Shown here: piece after piece, positions 1 to 5,901 of the stretch
How positions within the stretch are numbered: position 1 is the first letter of the stretch
Layout of the letters: each line of letters opens with the position of its first letter
Assembly: GCA_947378905.1 (NCBI GenBank)
Contig: CANCLV010000045.1
Coordinates: 1 to 7,779, forward strand
Origin: Opitutia bacterium
Lineage (GTDB): Bacteria > Verrucomicrobiota > Verrucomicrobiia > Opitutales > UBA953
Reading direction: 5' to 3'
Length of the DNA stretch: 7,779 nucleotides
Notes under the pieces: model-generated
The model's input: only the letters and a program-made list of their open reading frames with translations
Databases searched by the model: none
What the model was told of the DNA's origin: nothing
Translations under genes and position numbers: made by a program

Positions 1-1184
1 TCTTCTAATTCTTTGATATCAACGAGTGTTACTTCAACTTCACGAAACGCATTAAGCACTGCCTTACGCCATTCAGCACCGGCTAAGTCTATCCGAGAGC
101 GCGCCACTTCAAGTTGTGATTCTCTCCGGTCGCCATCGAATAAAGGAATATCAATGGCGGGCATTAAAGACCAGAATCCCGAAGAGCCTTTGGCAATTTT
201 AGAAGCGGGATCAGCCTGCCAACCGAGTTGGCCATTAAGGGTCACCGATGGATAAAAATCGGAACGCGCCACACCTTCGCGAGCCATCGCAGAATCTAAT
301 CTCATCGAGGCGGCGGCAAGATCGGGGCGGCTTAATAAAAGTTGCGAAGGAATACCGGCGCTAAAGTTAGGTCGTACCTTTTTAATTTTTACTTCTGTTG
401 AAATCGTGGTGGGAAGTTTTTCGGTTTGTGGCGCGCCAATCAAAGCACGGAGGGCCGACTCATACGCTGAGAGTCGTCGGGCCGCATTTGACTCATCCAG
501 CTTTGCTTGTGCAGCAGCCAATTGGGTGGTTGAAAGCGGATCAGTGGAAAGTAATCCAGCGTTCACTGCTTTCTCGGTAATTTCCATTTCGCGATATCGT
601 GCCTTAAACTCTTCCGATAAACATTCTGCGTCGATGCGGGCCGATTGAATGGCAAACCAAAGTCGGGAGACTTCTGCGATTAAAGATACTTTAGCATTTT
701 CTACACTGTATCCAGCAGCGGCAGCTTCAGCGACGGCTGACTCCGAACTTAATTTATTCTTATCCCAAAAATCTATTTCCCAATTTACCTGACCACCCGC
801 TGTTAAAGTATCGAACCGACGAGGCATCCCGGGTAAATCTCGGCCGGTATTTGTTGAAGTTCGACTTGATTGATAGGAAGCCTGGGCGTCCACGCGTGGA
901 AGTAGTTGGGCGTTTACCGCCGCAACGCTTGCACGGGCCTCTCTCCAGTGGGCTTGGGCGATGGCTAAATCAGGATTAGCTTTCAGTGCTCTCTCTATTA
1001 AGGCATCGAGGTTTGTATCTTTGAAAGACTTCCACCACTGGTCGTCGGCAACCTTGCCATCGGAGACCTTGTACGAGAATTCACTAACCGGAGTAAGTCC
1101 ATCAGGACGCACAGCGGCCTCATGCGCACACCCAACCAAAAGAAGGGCCGAGGTAATGAAAAACTTTTTATTTAACCGATTCAT
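1..1184 (-). CDS. NodT/TolC-family outer-membrane efflux lipoprotein (3' end cut by window edge)
   Basis: Outer-membrane channel that would link the adjacent ABC exporter to the outside. The minus-strand frame is open from an ATG at 1184 to the left edge: 394 residues, against about 460-490 usual for the family, so roughly the last 70-90 residues are missing. The N-terminus is a lipoprotein signal with lipobox LVGC (Cys19), which supports this start. Family landmarks follow in order: WW..F near 50-54, LDALIERALKANPDL (59-73), WEIDFW (135-140), the diagnostic GIPSQLLLSRPDL (277-289), SDFYPSVTL (308-316), IDIPLFDGDRRE (344-355) and AFREVEVTL (379-387). These are the two repeated helical-hairpin halves of an outer-membrane factor. 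Its start overlaps the adaptor gene by 17 bp in another frame and no Shine-Dalgarno sequence is visible, so translational coupling is likely. Family assignment is secure; the transported substrate is unknown. Confidence 0.94.
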   Translation of the reverse strand, partial: MNRLNKKFFITSALLLVGCAHEAAVRPDGLTPVSEFSYKVSDGKVADDQWWKSFKDTNLDALIERALKANPDLAIAQAHWREARASVAAVNAQLLPRVDAQASYQSSRTSTNTGRDLPGMPRRFDTLTAGGQVNWEIDFWDKNKLSSESAVAEAAAAGYSVENAKVSLIAEVSRLWFAIQSARIDAECLSEEFKARYREMEITEKAVNAGLLSTDPLSTTQLAAAQAKLDESNAARRLSAYESALRALIGAPQTEKLPTTISTEVKIKKVRPNFSAGIPSQLLLSRPDLAAASMRLDSAMAREGVARSDFYPSVTLNGQLGWQADPASKIAKGSSGFWSLMPAIDIPLFDGDRRESQLEVARSRIDLAGAEWRKAVLNAFREVEVTLVDIKELE

Positions 1185-2103
1185 TCGCAGGTGAAGATTT
1201 TGAAGTGTCGATATAAACATCCATTTGCTGACCGACGAAAATGTTGTGATCAGATGGTCTATCAAACTGGTAAATGACTTGGAGTACCCGTGTGTCGACA
1301 CGCTCAACACTGGCACCCGTTAAGGAAACTTTCGGAATAACAAACGGCTCGATTCTTATAAACTTTAAAGGGATGGCTCGATCGCTCGCACCCGCACGTG
1401 TGCTCTCTCCTTTTAGATATCCTTTTGCAGGCAGACCTTCTCGTACTCTCGTTGCCAGTTGTTCATCTACATCACAACGAATTTGTAATTGGTCTATATT
1501 ACCTAAAATTACTGGAGCCTTGATACCCGCCGCCACAAACTCGCCTACTCTCACGTTAACCTGTAAAACAGTGGCATCGATAGGCGAACGGACAACTAAA
1601 CGGTCAATCATCACTTTCAATTGGTCGGCTTGAGCACGTGCTAAATTTAATTTAGCTTGGGCCTCTTTGGCGGCCATTTGATAATTAATTAAATCTGAAG
1701 CGCTGACCGCTCCACTATCTTTAATACTTGTCCATCGCTTGGCTTGGTCGACAGCGCGTTCTGCGGCGGATTCTGCAGCTGTGACCGCAGCGTTTTGTAC
1801 TTCGAGCTGCGCGTTTAATTCACGTCCATCCAAAGTGAGTAAAGGCTGACCCGCCTTAATCCTATCCCAAACTTTAACATGAATAACTGCCACAGTTCCT
1901 GAATTAGGTGAACCCACGGATGTGTTTTCAGCTAACGCTTCAACCAATCCCGCAGCTGATATTAATCCATTTTTATCCCTTACTGCGGGTTCGTAGGGTG
2001 GTGGCTTGATCGCCACTTCAGATGCGGTTCCACGGGTTAATTGGAAAGCAGCAATCGCTCCGGCGAGTGCTACAATAATAAGAATGATTCTTTTTTTGAA
2101 CAT
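1168..2103 (-). CDS. HlyD-family periplasmic adaptor (membrane fusion protein) of ABC exporter
   Basis: Periplasmic adaptor that joins the inner-membrane ABC transporter to the outer-membrane channel. The 311-residue protein starts with a basic, hydrophobic signal anchor (about 4-22). Next come the first half of a lipoyl (barrel-sandwich) domain (about 50-93, with SGTVAVIHVKVWDRIKAGQPL), an Ala-rich helical hairpin (about 94-163), the second lipoyl half (RLVVRSPIDATVLQVNVRVGE, 168 onward, its first 20 residues being the key part) and a beta-barrel region (about 205-300, ending in FVGQQMDVYID). The hairpin is short and the protein is shorter than typical DevB or MacA adaptors (about 370-400 residues). 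It starts 4 bp after the ATPase stop and runs 17 bp into the outer-membrane lipoprotein gene, so all are probably one transcript. No Shine-Dalgarno sequence precedes the ATG. The general role is clear; the exact subfamily is not. Confidence 0.93.
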   Translation of the reverse strand: MFKKRIILIIVALAGAIAAFQLTRGTASEVAIKPPPYEPAVRDKNGLISAAGLVEALAENTSVGSPNSGTVAVIHVKVWDRIKAGQPLLTLDGRELNAQLEVQNAAVTAAESAAERAVDQAKRWTSIKDSGAVSASDLINYQMAAKEAQAKLNLARAQADQLKVMIDRLVVRSPIDATVLQVNVRVGEFVAAGIKAPVILGNIDQLQIRCDVDEQLATRVREGLPAKGYLKGESTRAGASDRAIPLKFIRIEPFVIPKVSLTGASVERVDTRVLQVIYQFDRPSDHNIFVGQQMDVYIDTSKSSPANESVK

Positions 2104-2107
2104 GGTT

Positions 2108-2827
2108 TTAAAGGTAGGTAGGATCGAGGGTGCGTGGATCGTCGACGACGCGTTTTATTTTTCCATCTTCCATTTCGGCAATACGGTCAGCGTATTTAAA
2201 AATTCGAAAATCGTGAGTTACCACTACCACACAGCGATTGGGGGCACGAGAAAGCTCTCTAATCATTTCCATAATTTGTGCACCCGTGTCTTTATCGAGA
2301 GCCGAAGTGGGCTCATCGCAAATTAACAATGGCGGTTCGTGCACAAGTGCGCGCGCAATGGCGACACGTTGTTGTTGACCGCCTGACAATGCGTTTGGCT
2401 TACCCTCTTCTCTTCCCTTCAATCCAACCTTTTCTAAAATTTCAGTAGCTTTCTTTTTGGCAACCGCGTGGCTGGCACCCTGGATTAATAAAGGGATCAT
2501 CACATTCTCCACCACTGAAAGTGTGGGAATTAAATTGAAGGACTGGAAAACGAATCCGAGATTTTTTCGGCGAAACGTGGTTAGTTCTTCTTGGCTTAGT
2601 CCATCAAGACGCTGACCAAAGACTTCAATTTCTCCCGACTGAGGAGTGAGCGTTCCAGCAATCACCGAAAGTAGTGTTGTTTTGCCGCAGCCCGATGGGC
2701 CGACGAGCATAATCAATTCGCCCGTGTGAGCAGAAAAATTGGTGTGATTAAGGGCGATGACTTTGGCTTCTTCGGAACCAAAAGAAATGTCCACCTGTCG
2801 GGCGGCGACTGCGATTGTTTGCGTCAT
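2108..2827 (-). CDS. ABC transporter ATP-binding protein (MacB/LolD/DevA type)
   Basis: Cytoplasmic ATPase that powers the exporter encoded around it. All ABC motifs are intact in 239 residues: Walker A GPSGCGKT (43-50), Q-loop Gln95 in FVFQSFNL, signature LSGGQ (147-151), Walker B LLICDE (167-172) with catalytic Glu172, D-loop SALD (175-178) and switch His205 in VTHD. Length and the FVFQSFNLIPTLSVVENV segment fit the MacB/LolD/DevA branch, which pairs with FtsX-type permeases rather than with classical importers. The start codon overlaps the permease stop as ATGA (2824-2827), typical of coupled translation, and the next gene begins 4 bp downstream. A GAGG lies directly against the ATG, too close to be a normal ribosome-binding site. 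The family call is certain; whether lipid, peptide or drug is exported cannot be told from this subunit. Confidence 0.96.
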   Translation of the reverse strand: MTQTIAVAARQVDISFGSEEAKVIALNHTNFSAHTGELIMLVGPSGCGKTTLLSVIAGTLTPQSGEIEVFGQRLDGLSQEELTTFRRKNLGFVFQSFNLIPTLSVVENVMIPLLIQGASHAVAKKKATEILEKVGLKGREEGKPNALSGGQQQRVAIARALVHEPPLLICDEPTSALDKDTGAQIMEMIRELSRAPNRCVVVVTHDFRIFKYADRIAEMEDGKIKRVVDDPRTLDPTYL

Positions 2828-4014
2828 CCTCGGAAAACGGTAGCGGCATCGACACGCGACACCTTAACAATTCCAATAATTGCGGAGACGAAACTGATGC
2901 CCATCGTGAGCACCAGAGTCGCAATTAAAATTTGTGGGAACATTACAAAAGGTGGCATGCCTTTTTCAATCATCACACGCCCAATAGCCTGGGCCATTCC
3001 CGCACCTAAACCAAAACCAATTAATCCGGCCGTGATTGCTTGAACAAATAACATGGCCGCTAAAACACGCATACTCGCACCCATCGCTTTAATTGCGGCA
3101 AAGTATTTTAGGTTTTCTAAAACGAAGGAATAAAAGGTTTGGCCAGAGATCGCGATACCAACGAAAAGCCCAAGTGCGACGGCCGTACCAAACGAAAATG
3201 GAATGCCGGTGTTTTTCCAGAACCACCAAAATGTGGCTCTTGCTAAACTGCGATCTGTCCAATCCCAAATCACCGTATCTGTTGTCCAAGCTTTCAGTCC
3301 GGTTTCATTTTCAATTCGCTGACAAAGTTCTGTGGGGGTTACACCCGCCACTGGCTCGACCAACATAAAACTTAAAGTTCTTCGCGCACCGAGTGTATAT
3401 GACTTGGCGCGATCATAAGTGGTGTAAACAAACGGTCCGCCCGTAAATGCGCGACGCACTTTACAAATTCCGACGATACGCGCTTCGATATCGTTTATCT
3501 CAAACACATCTCCTGGTTTTAATGCTACCGTGGTTATTTTCCCATCAGGCCCCTTAACCTGACGACCCATCAATTGTGCACCCCACTCATCAACGATGAC
3601 CGTATTAGGAAGACGTAAGTCATCGATTTGTCCCTGACTCAGTTGTGCTGGTGCACCCGCAAATGTATCAGCATCAATTCCCACCATGGTGATGAGTTTG
3701 AAATTTCCGTCCACCATGCGTGCCTGTAAAAATGATGTGTGTAATGGAGCGGCCCAGGCGACACCATCCACAGAACGCACTCGACCTAATTCAGTGTCAC
3801 GCATCGGCTTTGCGTCGTTGGCTTGTTCAACCATAGGATCGCTCACCCAAACATGTGCTCTAATATTAACCACGGGTGTGTACGTCCAACTCATGATTCC
3901 GAAAAATACGGAAGTTTGCTGGGCCATTAAGAGCGCCGAGAAAGCCAACCCACAAAGAAGCATCGCCAACTTAGCGGTGTCTCCAAAAAGCATATTAAGG
4001 GCAAGCCGTAGCAT
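2824..4014 (-). CDS. FtsX-family ABC transporter permease (DevC/MacB-like)
   Basis: Inner-membrane subunit of the exporter, 396 residues. One transmembrane helix near the N-terminus (about 15-38) is followed by a large periplasmic domain (about 45-268) and three more helices (about 272-296, 316-343 and 358-384). This is the 1+3 topology of FtsX/MacB/LolC/DevC permeases. The segment FYSFVLENLKYFAAIKAMGA (294-313) matches the coupling-helix region that contacts the ATPase, and the C-terminus VSRVDAATVF resembles the family's closing motif. There is no fused ATPase domain; the ATPase is the next gene, overlapping by 4 bp. The ATG at 4014 lies just after a promoter-like element, and an AGAGGA about 20 nt upstream is too far to be a standard ribosome-binding site. 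It is the first gene of the four-gene exporter set. The assignment to the family is strong; substrate is unknown. Confidence 0.93.
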   Translation of the reverse strand: MLRLALNMLFGDTAKLAMLLCGLAFSALLMAQQTSVFFGIMSWTYTPVVNIRAHVWVSDPMVEQANDAKPMRDTELGRVRSVDGVAWAAPLHTSFLQARMVDGNFKLITMVGIDADTFAGAPAQLSQGQIDDLRLPNTVIVDEWGAQLMGRQVKGPDGKITTVALKPGDVFEINDIEARIVGICKVRRAFTGGPFVYTTYDRAKSYTLGARRTLSFMLVEPVAGVTPTELCQRIENETGLKAWTTDTVIWDWTDRSLARATFWWFWKNTGIPFSFGTAVALGLFVGIAISGQTFYSFVLENLKYFAAIKAMGASMRVLAAMLFVQAITAGLIGFGLGAGMAQAIGRVMIEKGMPPFVMFPQILIATLVLTMGISFVSAIIGIVKVSRVDAATVFRG

Positions 4015-4027
4015 TTTATTAAGCTAA

Positions 4028-4056
4028 AGGATAGTGTCCTCTCGCGGTTTGGTCAA
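4028..4056 (-). promoter_or_regulatory. Candidate sigma70-type promoter of the exporter operon
   Basis: On the minus strand TTGACC (4056-4051) and TATCCT (4033-4028) are separated by exactly 17 bases, matching five and four of the six consensus positions. Transcription would start about 7 bases beyond, near 4021, only about 7 bases before the permease ATG, so the message would be nearly leaderless. This fits the absence of a Shine-Dalgarno sequence. It is inferred from pattern only. Confidence 0.45.
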
Positions 4057-4062
4057 CGAGAG
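4039..4062. repeat. Inverted repeat over the -35 box of the exporter promoter (possible operator)
   Basis: Perfect 6-bp arms CTCTCG (4039-4044) and CGAGAG (4057-4062) are separated by 12 bases. The repeat includes the candidate -35 hexamer and part of the -10/-35 spacer, a typical place for a repressor site. No T-run follows, so it is not a terminator. Six-base arms can arise by chance, hence the low confidence. Confidence 0.3.
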
Positions 4063-4093
4063 CCGTAAATCCCATGAGTCAAACCATCTACTA

Positions 4094-4498
4094 TTATTGT
4101 GCTACAGGAGCAACGGGGACGCTTTGGCCTGTAAAATTAACCATCCAAACATTTTTAAGGAAATCTGGACCCCATTGAGCGTGAACAGCCCAAGCAGTGA
4201 TGAGTAAAATTAATGCAATTGAGAAGCATCGAATCACCTTGGCCGCATTATCACTCTTAGCGCTCGCGTGTAATAATCCCACCGCACCTAAAGCTAATAG
4301 TGGGTGAAGTAGTGAAAAAGTTTTGTGTGAACCCCACGCCACCGACAGACCAACGACTAAATTAATATCAACCAACACAGCTACTATTCTTTGAAAGACT
4401 GGCTTAGGACCCTTGAGTAAGGTCACCACAATTACCGCCAAGACCAAAGCGATTAATAAAGAGCCGTAATGTTTGTGTGATTTTATGAGGAGATCCAT
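4094..4498 (-). CDS. Small four-helix membrane protein, function unknown
   Basis: 134-residue protein with four predicted transmembrane helices (about 12-28, 38-56, 64-78 and 90-107) and a short Pro/Val-rich tail after a probable exposed segment (WGPDFLKNVWMVNFTGQ). Conserved-looking histidines sit at helix ends: HKHYG (8-12), His58, HPLLALG (65-71) and His77. The layout recalls small b-type cytochrome-like four-helix proteins known mainly from Bacteroidota, which also have an N-terminal His before helix 1 and a HP motif before helix 3. I recall that resemblance and have not tested it; haem binding is speculation. The gene lies 53 bp after the aquaporin and 79 bp before the exporter permease, all on one strand, so it could belong to either unit or stand alone. 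A TATAAT box and palindrome precede its ATG, with no Shine-Dalgarno sequence. Confidence 0.75.
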   Translation of the reverse strand: MDLLIKSHKHYGSLLIALVLAVIVVTLLKGPKPVFQRIVAVLVDINLVVGLSVAWGSHKTFSLLHPLLALGAVGLLHASAKSDNAAKVIRCFSIALILLITAWAVHAQWGPDFLKNVWMVNFTGQSVPVAPVAQ

Positions 4499-4504
4499 AC
4501 ACTA

Positions 4505-4527
4505 GGACTATATAAATTATAGAGTCC
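4505..4527. repeat. Imperfect palindrome over a TATAAT box before the four-helix gene
   Basis: Outer arms GGACT (4505-4509) and AGTCC (4523-4527) pair perfectly. After one mismatch (4510/4522), inner arms TATA (4511-4514) and TATA (4518-4521) pair around a 3-base centre. A minus-strand TATAAT (4521-4516) lies inside it, 17 bases from the ATG at 4498. It could be an operator on a -10 box or an RNA hairpin just ahead of the start. There is no T-run to make it a terminator of the aquaporin gene, and no good -35 hexamer was found. Confidence 0.35.
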
Positions 4528-4551
4528 AGCAAGCCTACATAGTGTGTCGGT

Positions 4552-5250
4552 TTAATTGTCTTCGGGGAACATTTTAACAAACAAGAAAGCCGCAACAGAT
4601 CCACCGAGGAACATAAAGAAAACATCCAGCAATATCCGAGGTAAGCTGTGAGCTAAAAATGCAAATTCTTGGGATAGCGCCTTAAGCATAGAATCATCGG
4701 CATTCAACGCACCCACTAAGCCTATAAGGTCATTAGCCACTTGAACGGCTGGATTGAGAGCTAAACTAAGTGACGAAAATGTACTACCTACAGCAAAGAC
4801 AGTTAAGGCGATGGCTAATCCAAAATAACTATTCCCGGCGGTGCGACGTGAAGTCCCAACCATTAAAACCACAAAGGCTAAAATAAATGTGCCCAAGGCT
4901 TCGCCCAGCCAGCCAATACCCGCACCCGACATCGGATCTTCGCCCAGGGCTTGCACAATATCTCTGGCCCGTTCAGCAGAATGTCCGTGTAAAATTCCCA
5001 CAACCGTTGCCGCTAAAAACGCAGCTAGAAACTGCATAGCCATATATCCAAACAATCTTTTAGTAGTTAGTTTTTTGCGCAGGAAAACCGCAAAAGATAC
5101 GGCCGGATTATAATGAGCACCGGAAATATTTCCGCCCATATAAATCATCGCACACAAAACGGCGGGGGCTGAAAGTGGATTGGAGGCTAGAATCGCTGTT
5201 AAACAAAGAAAGAATGTGCCCAATGTTTCGACGATGAGTTTATTTCGCAT
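4552..5250 (-). CDS. Aquaporin/MIP-family channel with atypical selectivity filter
   Basis: Inner-membrane channel for water or small neutral solutes, 232 residues, normal for a short bacterial aquaporin. The start MRNKLIVETLGTFFL is the family's typical first helix with its conserved Glu8. The first pore motif is complete (SGAHYNPAV, 43-51) and the second NPA is present (LALNPAV, 163-169). The helix-4 repeat GEALGTFILAFVV (116-128) mirrors helix 1, as expected for the duplicated fold. The arginine that normally follows the second NPA is replaced by Val169. Counting from the NPA motifs as in GlpF, the other filter positions are Ala28, Val154 or Gly155, and Leu163, giving a hydrophobic, probably wider constriction. 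It is divergent from the small secreted-protein gene, and no obvious minus-strand promoter or Shine-Dalgarno sequence was seen. MIP family membership is firm; water, glycerol or another substrate is undetermined. Confidence 0.93.
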   Translation of the reverse strand: MRNKLIVETLGTFFLCLTAILASNPLSAPAVLCAMIYMGGNISGAHYNPAVSFAVFLRKKLTTKRLFGYMAMQFLAAFLAATVVGILHGHSAERARDIVQALGEDPMSGAGIGWLGEALGTFILAFVVLMVGTSRRTAGNSYFGLAIALTVFAVGSTFSSLSLALNPAVQVANDLIGLVGALNADDSMLKALSQEFAFLAHSLPRILLDVFFMFLGGSVAAFLFVKMFPEDN

Positions 5251-5293
5251 GGGTTTACTTTCTTTATTTCCAGCCTGTTCACAAGTTTAGACT

Positions 5294-5301
5294 GTGATCA
5301 C
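5294..5301. repeat. 8-bp perfect palindrome GTGATCAC in divergent intergenic region
   Basis: GTGATCAC stands between the divergent aquaporin (start 5250) and secreted-protein gene (start 5426). It could be a regulator half-site pair, but it lacks the 6-base spacer of CRP sites and is short enough to be chance. Confidence 0.15.
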
Positions 5302-5322
5302 TCGTGCCTTAAAAAGTAAATT

Positions 5323-5343
5323 ACCTATAATCCGACAATAGGT
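5323..5343 (+). promoter_or_regulatory. Candidate -10 box with inverted repeat upstream of secreted-protein gene
   Basis: A perfect TATAAT lies at 5326-5331 on the plus strand, but no good -35 hexamer is found 15-19 bases upstream (CGTGCC at 17). The box sits inside an inverted repeat with arms ACCTAT (5323-5328) and ATAGGT (5338-5343) separated by 9 bases. Transcription would start near 5338 and leave a leader of nearly 90 bases before the ATG at 5426. Confidence 0.35.
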
Positions 5344-5355
5344 TTTATTCATGGG

Positions 5356-5484
5356 ATGAACACCACGGGGACATTATTGAATTCTTGTTGGGCTGTCATT
5401 TTCTCAATGGTGATTACTAAATCCTATGCACAAATCACTCCCACTCCTTTCCAATCTACTCCTGATTGGAATTATCACAACTAG
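5356..5484 (+). other. Possible 42-codon upstream ORF overlapping the secreted-protein gene
   Basis: An ATG at 5356 opens a 42-residue frame ending at TAG 5482-5484, overlapping the next gene by 59 bases in another frame. It begins MNTTGTLLNSCWAVIF and continues to ITKSYAQ, which resembles a hydrophobic signal sequence with an A-Q cleavage site but has no N-terminal positive charge. It lies about 18 bases after the inferred transcription start. It could be a regulatory leader peptide or merely an accidental frame; no Shine-Dalgarno sequence supports it. Confidence 0.15.
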
Positions 5485-5869
5485 CTTAAACGCTAAGCCC
5501 ATGGAAACACCCAAGGCTGTCGACACGGAACACGAACGCCTCGTTGAAGCCAAAAAGCGGGTGAATGAAATACCTGAAGTATTAAGCGCTCAACAACAGG
5601 CTAAGTCTGACCACGCACAACTAGTTAAGGTGTCGGCTGAATATAAACAGGCCCGCACTAAATCCAGTAATTCTGACGACGCTTATCGTAAAATTTTCGA
5701 CGAGCAGTTAAGTAAATTAGATCCCGAAGCGGCAAAAATTTCAGCCAAAGAACGACAAGCTTTCCGAGATAAAATGGTGAAAGCGCGTGAATCTAAAAAG
5801 TCTGACGGCAAAAAAGTAGGCTCAAGTGAATCGCCCGATGACGACGATCATATTGAAGAAGAGAGTTAA
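5426..5869 (+). CDS. Small secreted, highly charged helical protein, function unknown
   Basis: 147 residues and the only plus-strand gene supported here. The N-terminus is a signal peptide: Lys at position 3, a hydrophobic core (about 5-19) and a likely cleavage after LNA (about 21-23). The mature part is almost all Lys/Glu/Ala/Gln/Asp with no cysteines and few aromatics, so it is probably a long helix or coiled coil (about 34-125). It ends in a Lys/Ser stretch and an acidic tail with DDDD and EEE runs. I recognise no family. No strong Shine-Dalgarno sequence precedes the ATG. Upstream is a TATAAT box at 5326; downstream a strong terminator begins 6 bases after the stop, so it looks like a single-gene unit. 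Signal peptide, defined terminator and a coherent composition make a real gene likely. A periplasmic or cell-envelope location is inferred. Confidence 0.75.
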   Translation: MHKSLPLLSNLLLIGIITTSLNAKPMETPKAVDTEHERLVEAKKRVNEIPEVLSAQQQAKSDHAQLVKVSAEYKQARTKSSNSDDAYRKIFDEQLSKLDPEAAKISAKERQAFRDKMVKARESKKSDGKKVGSSESPDDDDHIEEES

Positions 5870-5874
5870 TAAAG

Positions 5875-5901
5875 AAAACCCACCGCTTTGGTGGGTTTTT
5901 T
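5875..5901. terminator. Bidirectional intrinsic terminator between convergent genes
   Basis: A perfect 10-bp stem pairs AAAACCCACC (5875-5884) with GGTGGGTTTT (5890-5899) around the loop GCTTT. On the plus strand it ends in six Ts (5896-5901), serving the secreted-protein gene that stops at 5869. On the minus strand the hairpin is followed by TTTTCTTTATT, serving the PLP-enzyme gene, whose TAA stop (5902-5900) overlaps the edge of the T-run. Confidence 0.9.

Noticed and set aside
1274..1633. 119-codon plus-strand frame
   Set aside because: It lies wholly antisense to the well-supported HlyD-type adaptor gene and its translation is unlike any protein pattern; a shadow frame.
2006..2326. 106-codon plus-strand frame across the adaptor/ATPase junction
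   Set aside because: It is antisense to two genes with clear motifs; a shadow frame with no initiation signal.
2726..3043. 105-codon plus-strand frame across the ATPase/permease junction
   Set aside because: Antisense to the ATGA-coupled ATPase and permease genes, with no family pattern.
4039..4062. Inverted repeat as a terminator of the four-helix gene
   Set aside because: The stem is only 6 bp with a 12-base loop and no T-run follows on the minus strand.
4077..4082. TTGACT on the minus strand as a second -35 box
   Set aside because: No -10-like hexamer occurs 15-19 bases downstream; the TTGACC at 4056-4051 has one at 17.
4404..4625. 73-codon minus-strand frame across the gap between aquaporin and four-helix genes
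   Set aside because: It overlaps the ends of both genes in another frame and lacks a signal peptide, domain or start signal.
5294..5301. GTGATCAC as a CRP/FNR-type site
   Set aside because: The half-sites abut without the required spacer and flanking bases do not extend the symmetry.
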